Positions 1-7,743 of a stretch of DNA of 64,000 nt are shown one piece after another. The notes under the pieces were generated by a model that was not told the origin of the DNA, did not search any database, and saw only the letters and a list, made by a program, of their open reading frames with translations. Within the stretch, counting starts at the first letter, position 1. Every line of letters starts with the position of its first letter. The stretch is from assembly GCA_002839825.1 (NCBI GenBank), contig PGYU01000004.1:100042-164041 (forward strand), in the 5' to 3' direction. The position numbers were made by a program, and so were the translations under genes. Origin of the DNA: Ignavibacteriae bacterium HGW-Ignavibacteriae-1. Lineage in GTDB: Bacteria; Bacteroidota; Ignavibacteria; Kapaibacteriales; UBA2268.

Positions 1-12
1 AACAATAAAAAA

Positions 13-1047
13 ATGAAAATATTTACTCTTTTAATATTAATTGCACTAATTGCCTCGTGCAGTGCGAAAGAAAAAGTCGTCAATCCCATTGATGAGAACC
101 GTTCTTTCATGATTTCTACCGATGTCGGTGGATATTCGCTCAAGGGTATTAATTTACCATCCGGAAATATTCACGAGGAAGATTACTATCGTAAATTTTT
201 CGCTGAAGAAGCTAAAAACAAAATAACTGCCATCGCCGATAATGGAATGGATGTTTTTTTCTTTGTGCCGGAGGATATGAAAATTCTTGTGGTAGGGAAG
301 TCGGACATGCTGATGAAAGCAGTTATTGATTTCGCTCCATACGGATTAAAACCGGTCTCTATTACATTTGCAAATGCAACTGACGCATATGTACTCAACC
401 AAGAAAGCAATGATGTATCAATAGTTGACCTTACCGTTTACGAAGTGGCAAGAAATATAAAATGTGGCATTCAACCAGTCGGGATAAGCTCCTACGGCAA
501 TCAAGTTTATATTACAGACAAAGTTGCCAACCTAGTTCACGTAATTGACACTCGCACGAGAGCAGTTGAAGAATCAATACCAGTGCATCCCGGTCCCACT
601 TTCATTCGATTCACCGACGATGGCAAAAGCGCGATTGTGATATCATCAGGGGTTAGCGGCACCGAAGAAAATCCTATGAAAGACAATGCTATGGTGACAT
701 ATATTGATGTGGAAACAAGAACTGTGTCGTCAACACTTGATTTAGGCTTTGGGCAAATGGCAGCTCTCGACCAATATCCGCGGGGATTTGAAGTTACCGA
801 AACGGAATGGGGATTTGTGCAAACTCAAATGGGGCTATTCAGATTGGATCTGCGAAATCCCGATAAAATCGCTCTGATGTTGAGAATCGCTTACGACGGA
901 ATTGCATATAATCGTGTAAATTCTGAACTGATACTATATACTTCAGGCGATAATTCCGAAATTTCCTTAGCTGATGATAGTACGGCAGAAATTTTTCAAA
1001 AGGGTAAGTTCGCCGGTAAAATTTTCGCAATTTATCCCAATAATTGA
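13..1047 (+). CDS. YVTN-type beta-propeller lipoprotein
   Basis: Predicted exported lipoprotein of 344 residues. The N-terminus has a short hydrophobic stretch followed by a lipobox (LIASC, Cys16), so the mature protein should be membrane anchored. The body reads as beta-propeller blades: short segments such as 'VSIVDLTVYEVARNI' and 'VHVIDTRTRAVEESI' have the xVxVIDTxTxxVxxxI pattern of YVTN/surface-layer propellers. Such proteins usually act in binding or scaffolding; no enzyme motif is visible. Its stop codon overlaps the start of the downstream SpoIIE-type phosphatase by one base (TGATG), so the two are probably co-translated and may belong to one signalling unit; that link is inferred from context only. 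The ATG sits only 13 bases into the window, so upstream context is missing. Confidence 0.75.
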   Translation: MKIFTLLILIALIASCSAKEKVVNPIDENRSFMISTDVGGYSLKGINLPSGNIHEEDYYRKFFAEEAKNKITAIADNGMDVFFFVPEDMKILVVGKSDMLMKAVIDFAPYGLKPVSITFANATDAYVLNQESNDVSIVDLTVYEVARNIKCGIQPVGISSYGNQVYITDKVANLVHVIDTRTRAVEESIPVHPGPTFIRFTDDGKSAIVISSGVSGTEENPMKDNAMVTYIDVETRTVSSTLDLGFGQMAALDQYPRGFEVTETEWGFVQTQMGLFRLDLRNPDKIALMLRIAYDGIAYNRVNSELILYTSGDNSEISLADDSTAEIFQKGKFAGKIFAIYPNN

Positions 1048-2717
1048 TGGCTAATTCGAACTTTATAAATCTGAGTTCTTTGCTCGAACTTAGCGCCAAA
1101 CTCTACGAAAGTGGCGACAAATCATCAATCTTGAATATTTCCCTTCTAAGTTTGATGGGCAAATTACTCATCACAAGCGGCGTTATCCTCTCGAACGAAT
1201 CGGGTAGACTAGTTCCGATTATCCAAAAAGGTCACACAGCGCTCGATTTTTATAAGCTGATGAATAAATTCAATCCCGACAAATATGTTTCAATCACCGA
1301 ATCCACCGAATTAGACAGTATAAGATACATAATTCCAATTCGCAAACAAGATAAACTCTATGCTTTGATTTGTTTGAGCAACCCGCTGATACCTCATGAT
1401 TTGAGCGAAGATGAGAAAAAGTACATCGAACTATTGTCCTCGATTACTGCTAATGCTATCAATAATTCATTTATGCTCGAATCCTACAAACGCGAAAGAA
1501 GCGTCGCAGAGCGGCGTAGTCAGCTTCTTTCGGCATTGTACGAAGTGAGTCGCGATTTTGGGAGTTTGCTCTCCCACGATGAAATTATCAAAACGCTCTC
1601 TTTGACCGTGATGGGACAATTGACCGTTTCAAAATTTGCCGTTTTTATCGAAAACGACAAGAAGCAATTCCATAAAATTATTGATAGAATCGGACTGGAA
1701 GTTTCCGAATCTCTATTGCGCGAACTGCTTGTATGCGAGACTGCGACTCCAATCGAAAAATCTGATTTGAGCCACGAAGCCTATCAATTCTGTGTCAAAA
1801 AGCATATCGCTGTGATTTCGCCGATGAAAGTGCAGGGGAACAAAAGCGGAGTTTTGCTGATTGGCAATCGGATGAACGAGCAACCTTTTAATTCCGATAA
1901 TTTGATTTTTATCGAGGCAATTGGCAATACTGCAATGGCAGCGCTCGAAAATGAAAGGCTATTTACGGAAGAAATCGAGAAAAAACGGCTTGAAAGCGAG
2001 ATTTCGATTGCTCTCGAAATTCAGAAAAATTTATTGCCCAAAAGCCCACCTGTCACAAAGAATTTCGATATTTTTGGCTTTTCCTTGCCAACTTATCAGG
2101 TTGGGGGAGACTATTTCGATTATATCAAAATTGACGAAAATCGCCTTTTGCTTGCTATTGCTGATGTTTCGGGGAAAGGAATCCCTGCATCTTTGATTAT
2201 GGCAAACACTCAGGCGGCATTGAGAGTGCTCGCACACAACCAAATTGACCCAGTTTCGATTGCAAATCAAATTAATTCATTACTTTACGAAAACACAAGT
2301 CCCGACAAGTTTGTTACTTGCTTTTTTGGTGTGCTCGACCAAACTAATAACCAGTTCACGTATTTAAATGCGGGGCACAATCCACCATATTTGTTCAAAT
2401 CCGACAATACGATGCACGAATTGCACGAAGGCGGGCTGATACTGGGTTTTATGGAGCATGATTTTGGCTATAACACCGGAAATATTGTTTTGGAAAGTGG
2501 CGATTTAATCATAATGTTCACCGACGGCGTGACCGAGTCGCACAATGAAAAAAAAGAGGAATATGGCGAAGAAAGGCTGATTAATCTAATCAAGGAAGTG
2601 AAGCACCTCAATTCATTCGATATCGCTCAAGCAATTTCAGCCGATGTAAAGAAATTTGCCGGTAATGCACCCCAATTCGATGATATTACAACTATAGTGT
2701 TGAAATGTTTGGGGTAA
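1047..2717 (+). CDS. GAF-domain PP2C/SpoIIE-type serine phosphatase (RsbU-like)
   Basis: Predicted cytoplasmic Ser/Thr phosphatase of the SpoIIE/RsbU group, which normally dephosphorylates an anti-sigma antagonist or another STAS protein in a partner-switching cascade. Two GAF-like sensor regions (about residues 10-140 and 165-310) precede a linker helix and the PP2C domain (about 325-556). Metal-binding motifs are visible: GGDYFD near 355, DVSGKG near 374, FTDGVTE near 492 and FDDIT near the end. The ATG at 1047 is preferred; a TTG one codon earlier (1044) is also open. It overlaps the stop of the lipoprotein gene by one base, implying translational coupling. No anti-sigma factor or STAS antagonist gene adjoins it, so its target is unknown. 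The convergent amylase-like gene ends 3 bases away. Confidence 0.9.
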   Translation: MANSNFINLSSLLELSAKLYESGDKSSILNISLLSLMGKLLITSGVILSNESGRLVPIIQKGHTALDFYKLMNKFNPDKYVSITESTELDSIRYIIPIRKQDKLYALICLSNPLIPHDLSEDEKKYIELLSSITANAINNSFMLESYKRERSVAERRSQLLSALYEVSRDFGSLLSHDEIIKTLSLTVMGQLTVSKFAVFIENDKKQFHKIIDRIGLEVSESLLRELLVCETATPIEKSDLSHEAYQFCVKKHIAVISPMKVQGNKSGVLLIGNRMNEQPFNSDNLIFIEAIGNTAMAALENERLFTEEIEKKRLESEISIALEIQKNLLPKSPPVTKNFDIFGFSLPTYQVGGDYFDYIKIDENRLLLAIADVSGKGIPASLIMANTQAALRVLAHNQIDPVSIANQINSLLYENTSPDKFVTCFFGVLDQTNNQFTYLNAGHNPPYLFKSDNTMHELHEGGLILGFMEHDFGYNTGNIVLESGDLIIMFTDGVTESHNEKKEEYGEERLINLIKEVKHLNSFDIAQAISADVKKFAGNAPQFDDITTIVLKCLG

Positions 2718-2720
2718 CTA

Positions 2721-4625
2721 TTATTCTTTGACAGCTTGCTCCAAAAAGCCAAACACAAACTCAAATGAATTCAAGTTGAAATTCAATCTGCCATCTTCCA
2801 CTTCCAATGATTGACCGGAATAGCTCTCGAAACGAATATTTCCTTCCATACTGGAAATCTGCACTGATTGCGGCGATTCGGGGTTGAAATTTGCAACGAA
2901 CAATAACTCCGAATTACAGCTTTTTGCTCGTCTCAAAAATGCGACGATGTCCTGTGAGCTTTCCAATAGCATGAATTCATAGTCTTGCGAGAATATTTCC
3001 GGATATTTTGCATAAAATTCGTTCACGGATTTAATCGCATTTATAATATTTTGCCTATTTAGCCAATTCATCTCAATATTTGAAAAAAGTGGCAGAGTTT
3101 CAGCAGGGAATTTCTCAATTTGCTCAATTGTAAATCCCAATCCCGTATTTACCGGATTTTTTTCGCCCAACTCGAATCCCGAATGAATAAATTGTGGCAC
3201 CGGAAGCACCATGCAAAGTGCATATATCATTGCGGAAAAATTTGAATCATCGAATCGGCTCGCGGCTCTTGGAGTATTATGATTTTCAGGCGTCGCAAAG
3301 AAATCAACGGCAAAATCATTGAATTGGAATCGTTTAATCAAATCTTTGATTCGTTCGGGATTATGTGCGTCGAAAGGCAAATATCCCACTACGCAATCAT
3401 AGCCTTCATCGGCTGATTGCTTCGATGGGACAAAATTTTCCTCCCAAATTATGAAATCTGCTTTGTCTTTTCGAGCTTCGCTGATTATTCGTTTGCGAAG
3501 TTTTTCGGGGAGAGCATGCCCCATATCAATCATCATTCCGTCCAATCCAAAATTTTGTTGCCAATGGGGAATGATGTCGGCGATGAAATCCCAAAGCTCT
3601 TTCACTTCGTAATTTTCCTTCGCCAATGCCAAATCGTACATCCGCACAGTATTATAAGCGATATAATTAAAATTGCTATGCTCGTACATTCGTGTGTAAG
3701 TGACGTCGCTCCAGACGGGCTGCACATCGTCGGGGGGCCAATCCGCAAATGCACACGGTATCCGCACTTCAATCTTTTTGTTGAGAAGCCCACGAATCTT
3801 TGTTTCGACGCGTGCCACTTTCTTGGGTGTTTCGGTGAACATATCCTTGAAAACTTGGTGCGGTTGCGGCAAGTTCTTTAAGTCGCCGGATTCAATTTTG
3901 TTTTTAATCGTTGCAAGTTCAGAATTATTGAAAATTGGCGGACCGTATTGCTTCTCATTTTTCGCATCTTTGGCTCTGTTGTTGATTTTATCGCTTATCC
4001 AGTAGAACCAATCGGGATGCTCGAGCGAAAGGTCGCTATCCACAGACGCAGTCCTGAATACAAATTCCGTGACCAATTTAATTCCCGCCATATGAACGGC
4101 TTCGACAAATGCTTTAAATTGCACTTCGATATCAATGTCCAAAATTGTCTCGCCGAGTGTCTCTTCAATTTTCAGAGGATTGCGAATAGCGTATGGCGAA
4201 CCAAGCGTTCCTTTCTTCTCGTCAATTCCGATTGAAGTCACCGGGAGTAAATATATGATTGTAGTGCCGAGCGATTTGATATAAGGTAGTAATGCGATGC
4301 CCTTCAAGAATGTGCCTGTCTCTCTGAAACCCGTGTCAAGTGGCTCTATACCGATTGTACCGTCCGCATTATGGTCAAAAGTTGCTGTATATCTCAAGAA
4401 CATATTATAAATAATCGGCTTGTGAGGATTTGTCACGCTTTGATTTTCGGAATTGCGAATAGCCTCGATTTTATTCAAATAAAAATCGAATGGATTTACG
4501 TTTTCTGAGCCGATTTCATCTGTATCAAGCCATAATTTCGGAATATGATAAGCAAATTCTTTACGTTTCTTCTTTTTCAGTTCTTTTAGTCTTTTCTCAA
4601 CAATGCTCAAATAGCCCTGCAACAT
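2721..4625 (-). CDS. GH13 alpha-amylase-family protein with altered catalytic motifs
   Basis: Cytoplasmic protein of 634 residues (no signal peptide) with a GH13 TIM-barrel layout: an early beta-strand/loop region (YLLPVTSIG), region II as GLDGMMIDMGHALP (putative nucleophile Asp367), region III as IIWEENF (acid Glu395/396) and region IV as TPENHNTPR. Two expected residues differ. The Arg two positions before the nucleophile is Met365, and the third catalytic Asp of the NHD motif is Asn450. The region II and IV context (DMGHALP, TPEN) faintly recalls the GlgE/GH13_3 branch, but the fit is weak. A C-terminal beta domain seems present (about 540-634). It could be a divergent alpha-glucan enzyme or a non-hydrolytic, binding-only relative. 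No glycogen genes are nearby. Confidence 0.8.
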   Translation of the reverse strand: MLQGYLSIVEKRLKELKKKKRKEFAYHIPKLWLDTDEIGSENVNPFDFYLNKIEAIRNSENQSVTNPHKPIIYNMFLRYTATFDHNADGTIGIEPLDTGFRETGTFLKGIALLPYIKSLGTTIIYLLPVTSIGIDEKKGTLGSPYAIRNPLKIEETLGETILDIDIEVQFKAFVEAVHMAGIKLVTEFVFRTASVDSDLSLEHPDWFYWISDKINNRAKDAKNEKQYGPPIFNNSELATIKNKIESGDLKNLPQPHQVFKDMFTETPKKVARVETKIRGLLNKKIEVRIPCAFADWPPDDVQPVWSDVTYTRMYEHSNFNYIAYNTVRMYDLALAKENYEVKELWDFIADIIPHWQQNFGLDGMMIDMGHALPEKLRKRIISEARKDKADFIIWEENFVPSKQSADEGYDCVVGYLPFDAHNPERIKDLIKRFQFNDFAVDFFATPENHNTPRAASRFDDSNFSAMIYALCMVLPVPQFIHSGFELGEKNPVNTGLGFTIEQIEKFPAETLPLFSNIEMNWLNRQNIINAIKSVNEFYAKYPEIFSQDYEFMLLESSQDIVAFLRRAKSCNSELLFVANFNPESPQSVQISSMEGNIRFESYSGQSLEVEDGRLNFNLNSFEFVFGFLEQAVKE

Positions 4626-4709
4626 ATAAATTACCCCTGTCTAACAAAATATGAATGTCAAAAATACGTATTATTATGTAAAGAATGTTATATTTAAAAA
4701 TCACCCTCA

Positions 4710-5561
4710 ATGAAAATTATAAGATTAGCGATATTAGTTTTTGTATTTGCTGCGACTCTACCGAATTTGCTCTTATCTAATGACCCAAAGCCCAAAGCTG
4801 AGGATTTGGTCAAAATCGAACTGTTCACCGACCATGTGAAAGCATTGCCGGGAAGTACCTTCTTGCTGGCAATCAAATTCACAATCCAAAAAGATTGGCA
4901 TACATATTGGGTCAATCCCGGTGATGCGGGATTACCGACAGTTGTCGAATTGGATTTGCCCGAAGGATGGCATTCAACCGAGATAATATTCCCGATACCC
5001 CAAAAAATCAAGTTCGACGAATTTGCAAATTATGGCTACGAAAAGGAAGTCATGCACATGATGGCTGTAACAATCGCACCCAATGCCGAAATCGGAAATG
5101 TGAAGATTGATGCACTCATCAAATTCTTAGTTTGTAAGGAAGAATGTTTGACCGGAAGCAAGAAGCAGAGCTTTTCTATTAATGTGTCGCATATGCACGA
5201 ATTTAATATTGATAATTTGCCCATTTTCGGGCAATTTACCTCTGAATTACCACTTAGAGAGCACCCAATAAATGCTGAGGCTTCGATAATAGGGGATAGA
5301 TTGACACTCGATTTGTCCGGAATGGAATTAAATTATTCCAAAAATTTGACTTTCTTTCCAATCGAGGAAGGCTATATGGTCAATGGTGCTGAGCAAAAAT
5401 TGACGAAAGCGGGCGCTTCGACTACTTTTGGATTGGTATTAGACCAATACAGGGAAGCAAACCCCGAGAGGATTAAAGGGCTGATTGTCTCCGATACGGC
5501 AATAATCGCAGATAAAGCTAATAGGGCTATTTATATTGATATTCCGACAATAAATAAATAA
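4710..5561 (+). CDS. DsbD N-terminal-domain-like periplasmic protein
   Basis: Exported protein of 283 residues with an N-terminal signal (about residues 1-23) and a domain like the N-terminal part of the thiol:disulfide interchange protein DsbD. Hallmarks are HTYWVNPGDAGLPT (64-77) and LVCKEECLTG (141-149), which provide a Cys pair at 142 and 146. In classical DsbD this domain passes electrons to periplasmic partners, but the membrane and thioredoxin domains are absent here. A thioredoxin-fold protein follows 26 bases downstream on the same strand, so the two probably form a redox or metal-handling pair in the periplasm; this is inferred. The gene begins 84 bases from the divergent GH13 gene. 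Confidence 0.8.
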   Translation: MKIIRLAILVFVFAATLPNLLLSNDPKPKAEDLVKIELFTDHVKALPGSTFLLAIKFTIQKDWHTYWVNPGDAGLPTVVELDLPEGWHSTEIIFPIPQKIKFDEFANYGYEKEVMHMMAVTIAPNAEIGNVKIDALIKFLVCKEECLTGSKKQSFSINVSHMHEFNIDNLPIFGQFTSELPLREHPINAEASIIGDRLTLDLSGMELNYSKNLTFFPIEEGYMVNGAEQKLTKAGASTTFGLVLDQYREANPERIKGLIVSDTAIIADKANRAIYIDIPTINK

Positions 5562-5587
5562 TTATTTTAAAATTTTAAGGGCATTTT

Positions 5588-6202
5588 ATGTATAAATTAA
5601 TGATTTCGGTAATAGTTTTGCTTTTGATGAGCGTTTCGCTTTCAACAGCGGCAGAAAAAGCAGAGTTGGGTAAAGCCGCTCCAAAATTCACACTCGTGGA
5701 CTCCAAAGGTGGAACACATTCTTTGGATAATTTCGCCGGAAAATGGGTTGTTTTGGAATGGATTAATTTCGATTGCCCCTTTGTAGTCAGGCACTACAAG
5801 GAAAGCAATATGCAAAAGATTCAAAAACAATATACCGATAAAGGCGTGATTTGGTTGGGAATTTGTTCCTCTGCACCCGGCAAACAAGGTAATTTCGATA
5901 ATGACGGCATAAACAAACGCTTGAGCGAAATGAGCATCAATATGACAGCATATTTGATTGATGAAGATGGGGCGGTCGGCAAAAAGTACGAAGCTAAAAC
6001 GACGCCACACATGTTTATTGTCAATCCCGAGGGCGAGCTTGTGTACCAAGGTGCGATTGACAGCATCCGCTCTACAGATATTGCGGACAATGCCAAAGCC
6101 GAAAATTATGTCATAAAAGCACTTGATGAAGGAATGGCAGGCAAAGCTATTTCCACCAAAACAACCACTGCATACGGTTGTTCAGTCAAATACGCAAATT
6201 AA
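5588..6202 (+). CDS. exported thioredoxin-fold (AhpC/TSA-redoxin) protein
   Basis: A 204-residue protein with a signal peptide (about 1-22, ending near TAA) and a redoxin fold. The active-site segment is EWINFDCPFVVRHY, with a single peroxiredoxin-like Cys63 rather than a CxxC pair, and a conserved cis-Pro loop TTPHMFIV follows. Proteins with this 'FDCPFVxxHY' signature are common in Bacteroidota and Planctomycetes and are annotated only as thioredoxin family. Further cysteines (near 98 and in the C-terminal AYGCSVKY) could supply the resolving thiol. A Shine-Dalgarno-like AAGGGC lies about 8 bases before the ATG. Likely co-transcribed with the DsbD-N-like gene upstream and probably acting in periplasmic thiol chemistry; the substrate is unknown. 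Confidence 0.85.
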   Translation: MYKLMISVIVLLLMSVSLSTAAEKAELGKAAPKFTLVDSKGGTHSLDNFAGKWVVLEWINFDCPFVVRHYKESNMQKIQKQYTDKGVIWLGICSSAPGKQGNFDNDGINKRLSEMSINMTAYLIDEDGAVGKKYEAKTTPHMFIVNPEGELVYQGAIDSIRSTDIADNAKAENYVIKALDEGMAGKAISTKTTTAYGCSVKYAN

Positions 6203-6222
6203 TTCTCCTAATCTAAAAATAC

Positions 6223-6307
6223 AAAATCCCCCAAAAGCCGTTCCCCCTCTATCAAGATGGGGTTAGGGGGTGTGTTGCATTTTTATTAATCCTAAAATAT
6301 GTTGACA
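6223..6307. repeat. dispersed C/G-run hairpin repeat with TCCTAAAATA tail
   Basis: Runs of C and G (ATCCCCC...CCCCCTCT...TGGGGTTAGGGGGTG) can fold back on each other. They are followed by an 18-bp motif, TCCTAAAATATGTTGACA, at 6290-6307. Related copies lie at 7655-7741, 13987-14058, 46547-46630 and 59192-59246. The repeat sits between the redoxin gene and the T9SS propeller gene at 6415. The hairpin could also serve as a terminator for the redoxin gene, although no clean T-run follows. Confidence 0.7.
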
Positions 6308-6414
6308 GAATTATTTTCCCCCTATTTCCCAACTTTTTTCCCTAATTTTGAGATAAATTGCACTTTCATGTGTCATAGTATATATACAGAACATGTATTT
6401 CAGGGAAAATTTTT

Positions 6415-7650
6415 ATGAAAAGAGCATTTGTTTTATTCGTTGTTGCAATGTTGTATTGCAACTTCTCACTGGCTCAAGAGCCTGAACCCGAAACCGACCC
6501 CAATCTGTTGTGGAAGACGGAGGATTATTATACCCGCTTTCTTGTACACCCCAATGGCAATATTCTTGCAGGAAAATACTCAACAGAGGTAGAACTTGAC
6601 GGCAAAACAGGGGAGGTCATTAGAGAATTCCCTTATCAACTTATCATTTATGATATAAGCCCTGATGGGAAGTATATCTCTGCACTTACTGACCAACGAT
6701 GTGTAATTGACTACGAGACACAAGAAGTTGTTGTACGTTTTACAAATGAAAACACTTATCCAAAATTTATGCCTGACAGTAAAACTTTGGTTTACTTTGT
6801 AATTGAGAAAATCGGAGCATTAAGTGGGAATCTCAGACTTCGATCATATAATATTGATACTAAAAGATATTTAACAAGTGAACAGAAAATATCAAATACC
6901 ACAACTGGTGCTATCTCCATATCTCCAGACGGTAGATTTGTTGCTACGGAAGGATGGTACTACAAATATGACGATGAAGGAGTTACACATTTACTATTAT
7001 GGGATGCCCAAACACTCGAACCAATCAGAGTATTGGGCGAATTCGAATACTTCAACTCGATCAACTCTATCAAATTCTCTCCCGATTCAAGATTGGTAGG
7101 GTTTGTTGTGTCCGGGCATGGTCTATACATGTATAATACAGACAATTTTTCGCTTTATAAATTTTATGGCTCAACATATGGTGTGGGATTTATTTCAAAT
7201 GATTTCATAGCGATTGGGACTTACTGGAATCAACTCATAACTTTTGAAATAATAAATTTGAATGATGGAAAATCAATATATAAAAGAAATGATTTTACGG
7301 GTATGCCAGAATATAATATTTTTAACAACACTCTGATTGTAAATTATGCTTATCTTTATTGTTATGACTTTGAAAAAATACTATCAGGTGCAAGTGTAGA
7401 ACCCGAAACCCCAAACCCATTCACTGTTGAATGTACAAACAATACGCTGAGTATCCGTAATTACACATTTGGAGCAAATTCTATCAATTGTACTATTTCG
7501 GACATAAACGGTAGAGTGCTTAGCAATATAAATTTGAATACTTCTACGAATGAGATACGCATTCCAATAAAGCTCCTAAACGGTACATACTTTTTACATA
7601 TAAAGGATGGTGGAAAGGAATATGTAGCTAAATTTTGTGTGGTGAATTAA
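6415..7650 (+). CDS. T9SS-exported WD40-like beta-propeller protein
   Basis: Exported protein of 411 residues: signal peptide (about 1-20, cleavage after SLA), a short acidic Glu/Pro stretch (EPEPETDP), then repeated WD40/propeller-type segments such as 'YDISPDGKYISALTD', 'ISISPDGRFVATEG' and 'IKFSPDSRLVGFVV'. The last ~75 residues form a type IX secretion sorting domain (ISDINGRVLSNINLN...RIPIKLLNGTYFLHIKDGGKEYVAKF). The protein should therefore cross the outer membrane by T9SS and be anchored on or released from the surface. No catalytic motif is seen. Both flanks carry dispersed repeats whose 18-bp tails (6290-6307 and 7724-7741) form imperfect direct repeats around the gene. Confidence 0.85.
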   Translation: MKRAFVLFVVAMLYCNFSLAQEPEPETDPNLLWKTEDYYTRFLVHPNGNILAGKYSTEVELDGKTGEVIREFPYQLIIYDISPDGKYISALTDQRCVIDYETQEVVVRFTNENTYPKFMPDSKTLVYFVIEKIGALSGNLRLRSYNIDTKRYLTSEQKISNTTTGAISISPDGRFVATEGWYYKYDDEGVTHLLLWDAQTLEPIRVLGEFEYFNSINSIKFSPDSRLVGFVVSGHGLYMYNTDNFSLYKFYGSTYGVGFISNDFIAIGTYWNQLITFEIINLNDGKSIYKRNDFTGMPEYNIFNNTLIVNYAYLYCYDFEKILSGASVEPETPNPFTVECTNNTLSIRNYTFGANSINCTISDINGRVLSNINLNTSTNEIRIPIKLLNGTYFLHIKDGGKEYVAKFCVVN

Positions 7651-7654
7651 TAAG

Positions 7655-7741
7655 AAATCCCCCTTAATCCCCCTTTGAAAGGGGGAAAGCGAGCTTGCGA
7701 GCAGGGGGATTTGTATTGTTAAGTCCTGAAATATATTGACA
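7655..7741. repeat. dispersed C/G-run hairpin repeat with TCCTGAAATA tail
   Basis: The element opens with AAATCCCCCTTAAT and closes with CAGGGGGATTT, forming an outer stem. Inside are a CCCCCTTTGAAAGGGGG hairpin and AGCGAGCTTGCGAGC. The tail TCCTGAAATATATTGACA (7724-7741) matches the tail at 6290-6307 at 16 of 18 positions in the same orientation. The C/G part is almost identical to the reverse complement of 46569-46629. It separates the T9SS propeller gene from the convergent phosphohexomutase gene. Confidence 0.8.
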
Positions 7742-7743
7742 AC

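Noticed and set aside
3417..4235. Several plus-strand open frames opposite the GH13 gene
   Set aside because: They are shadows of a strongly supported reverse-strand gene and have no recognisable domain.
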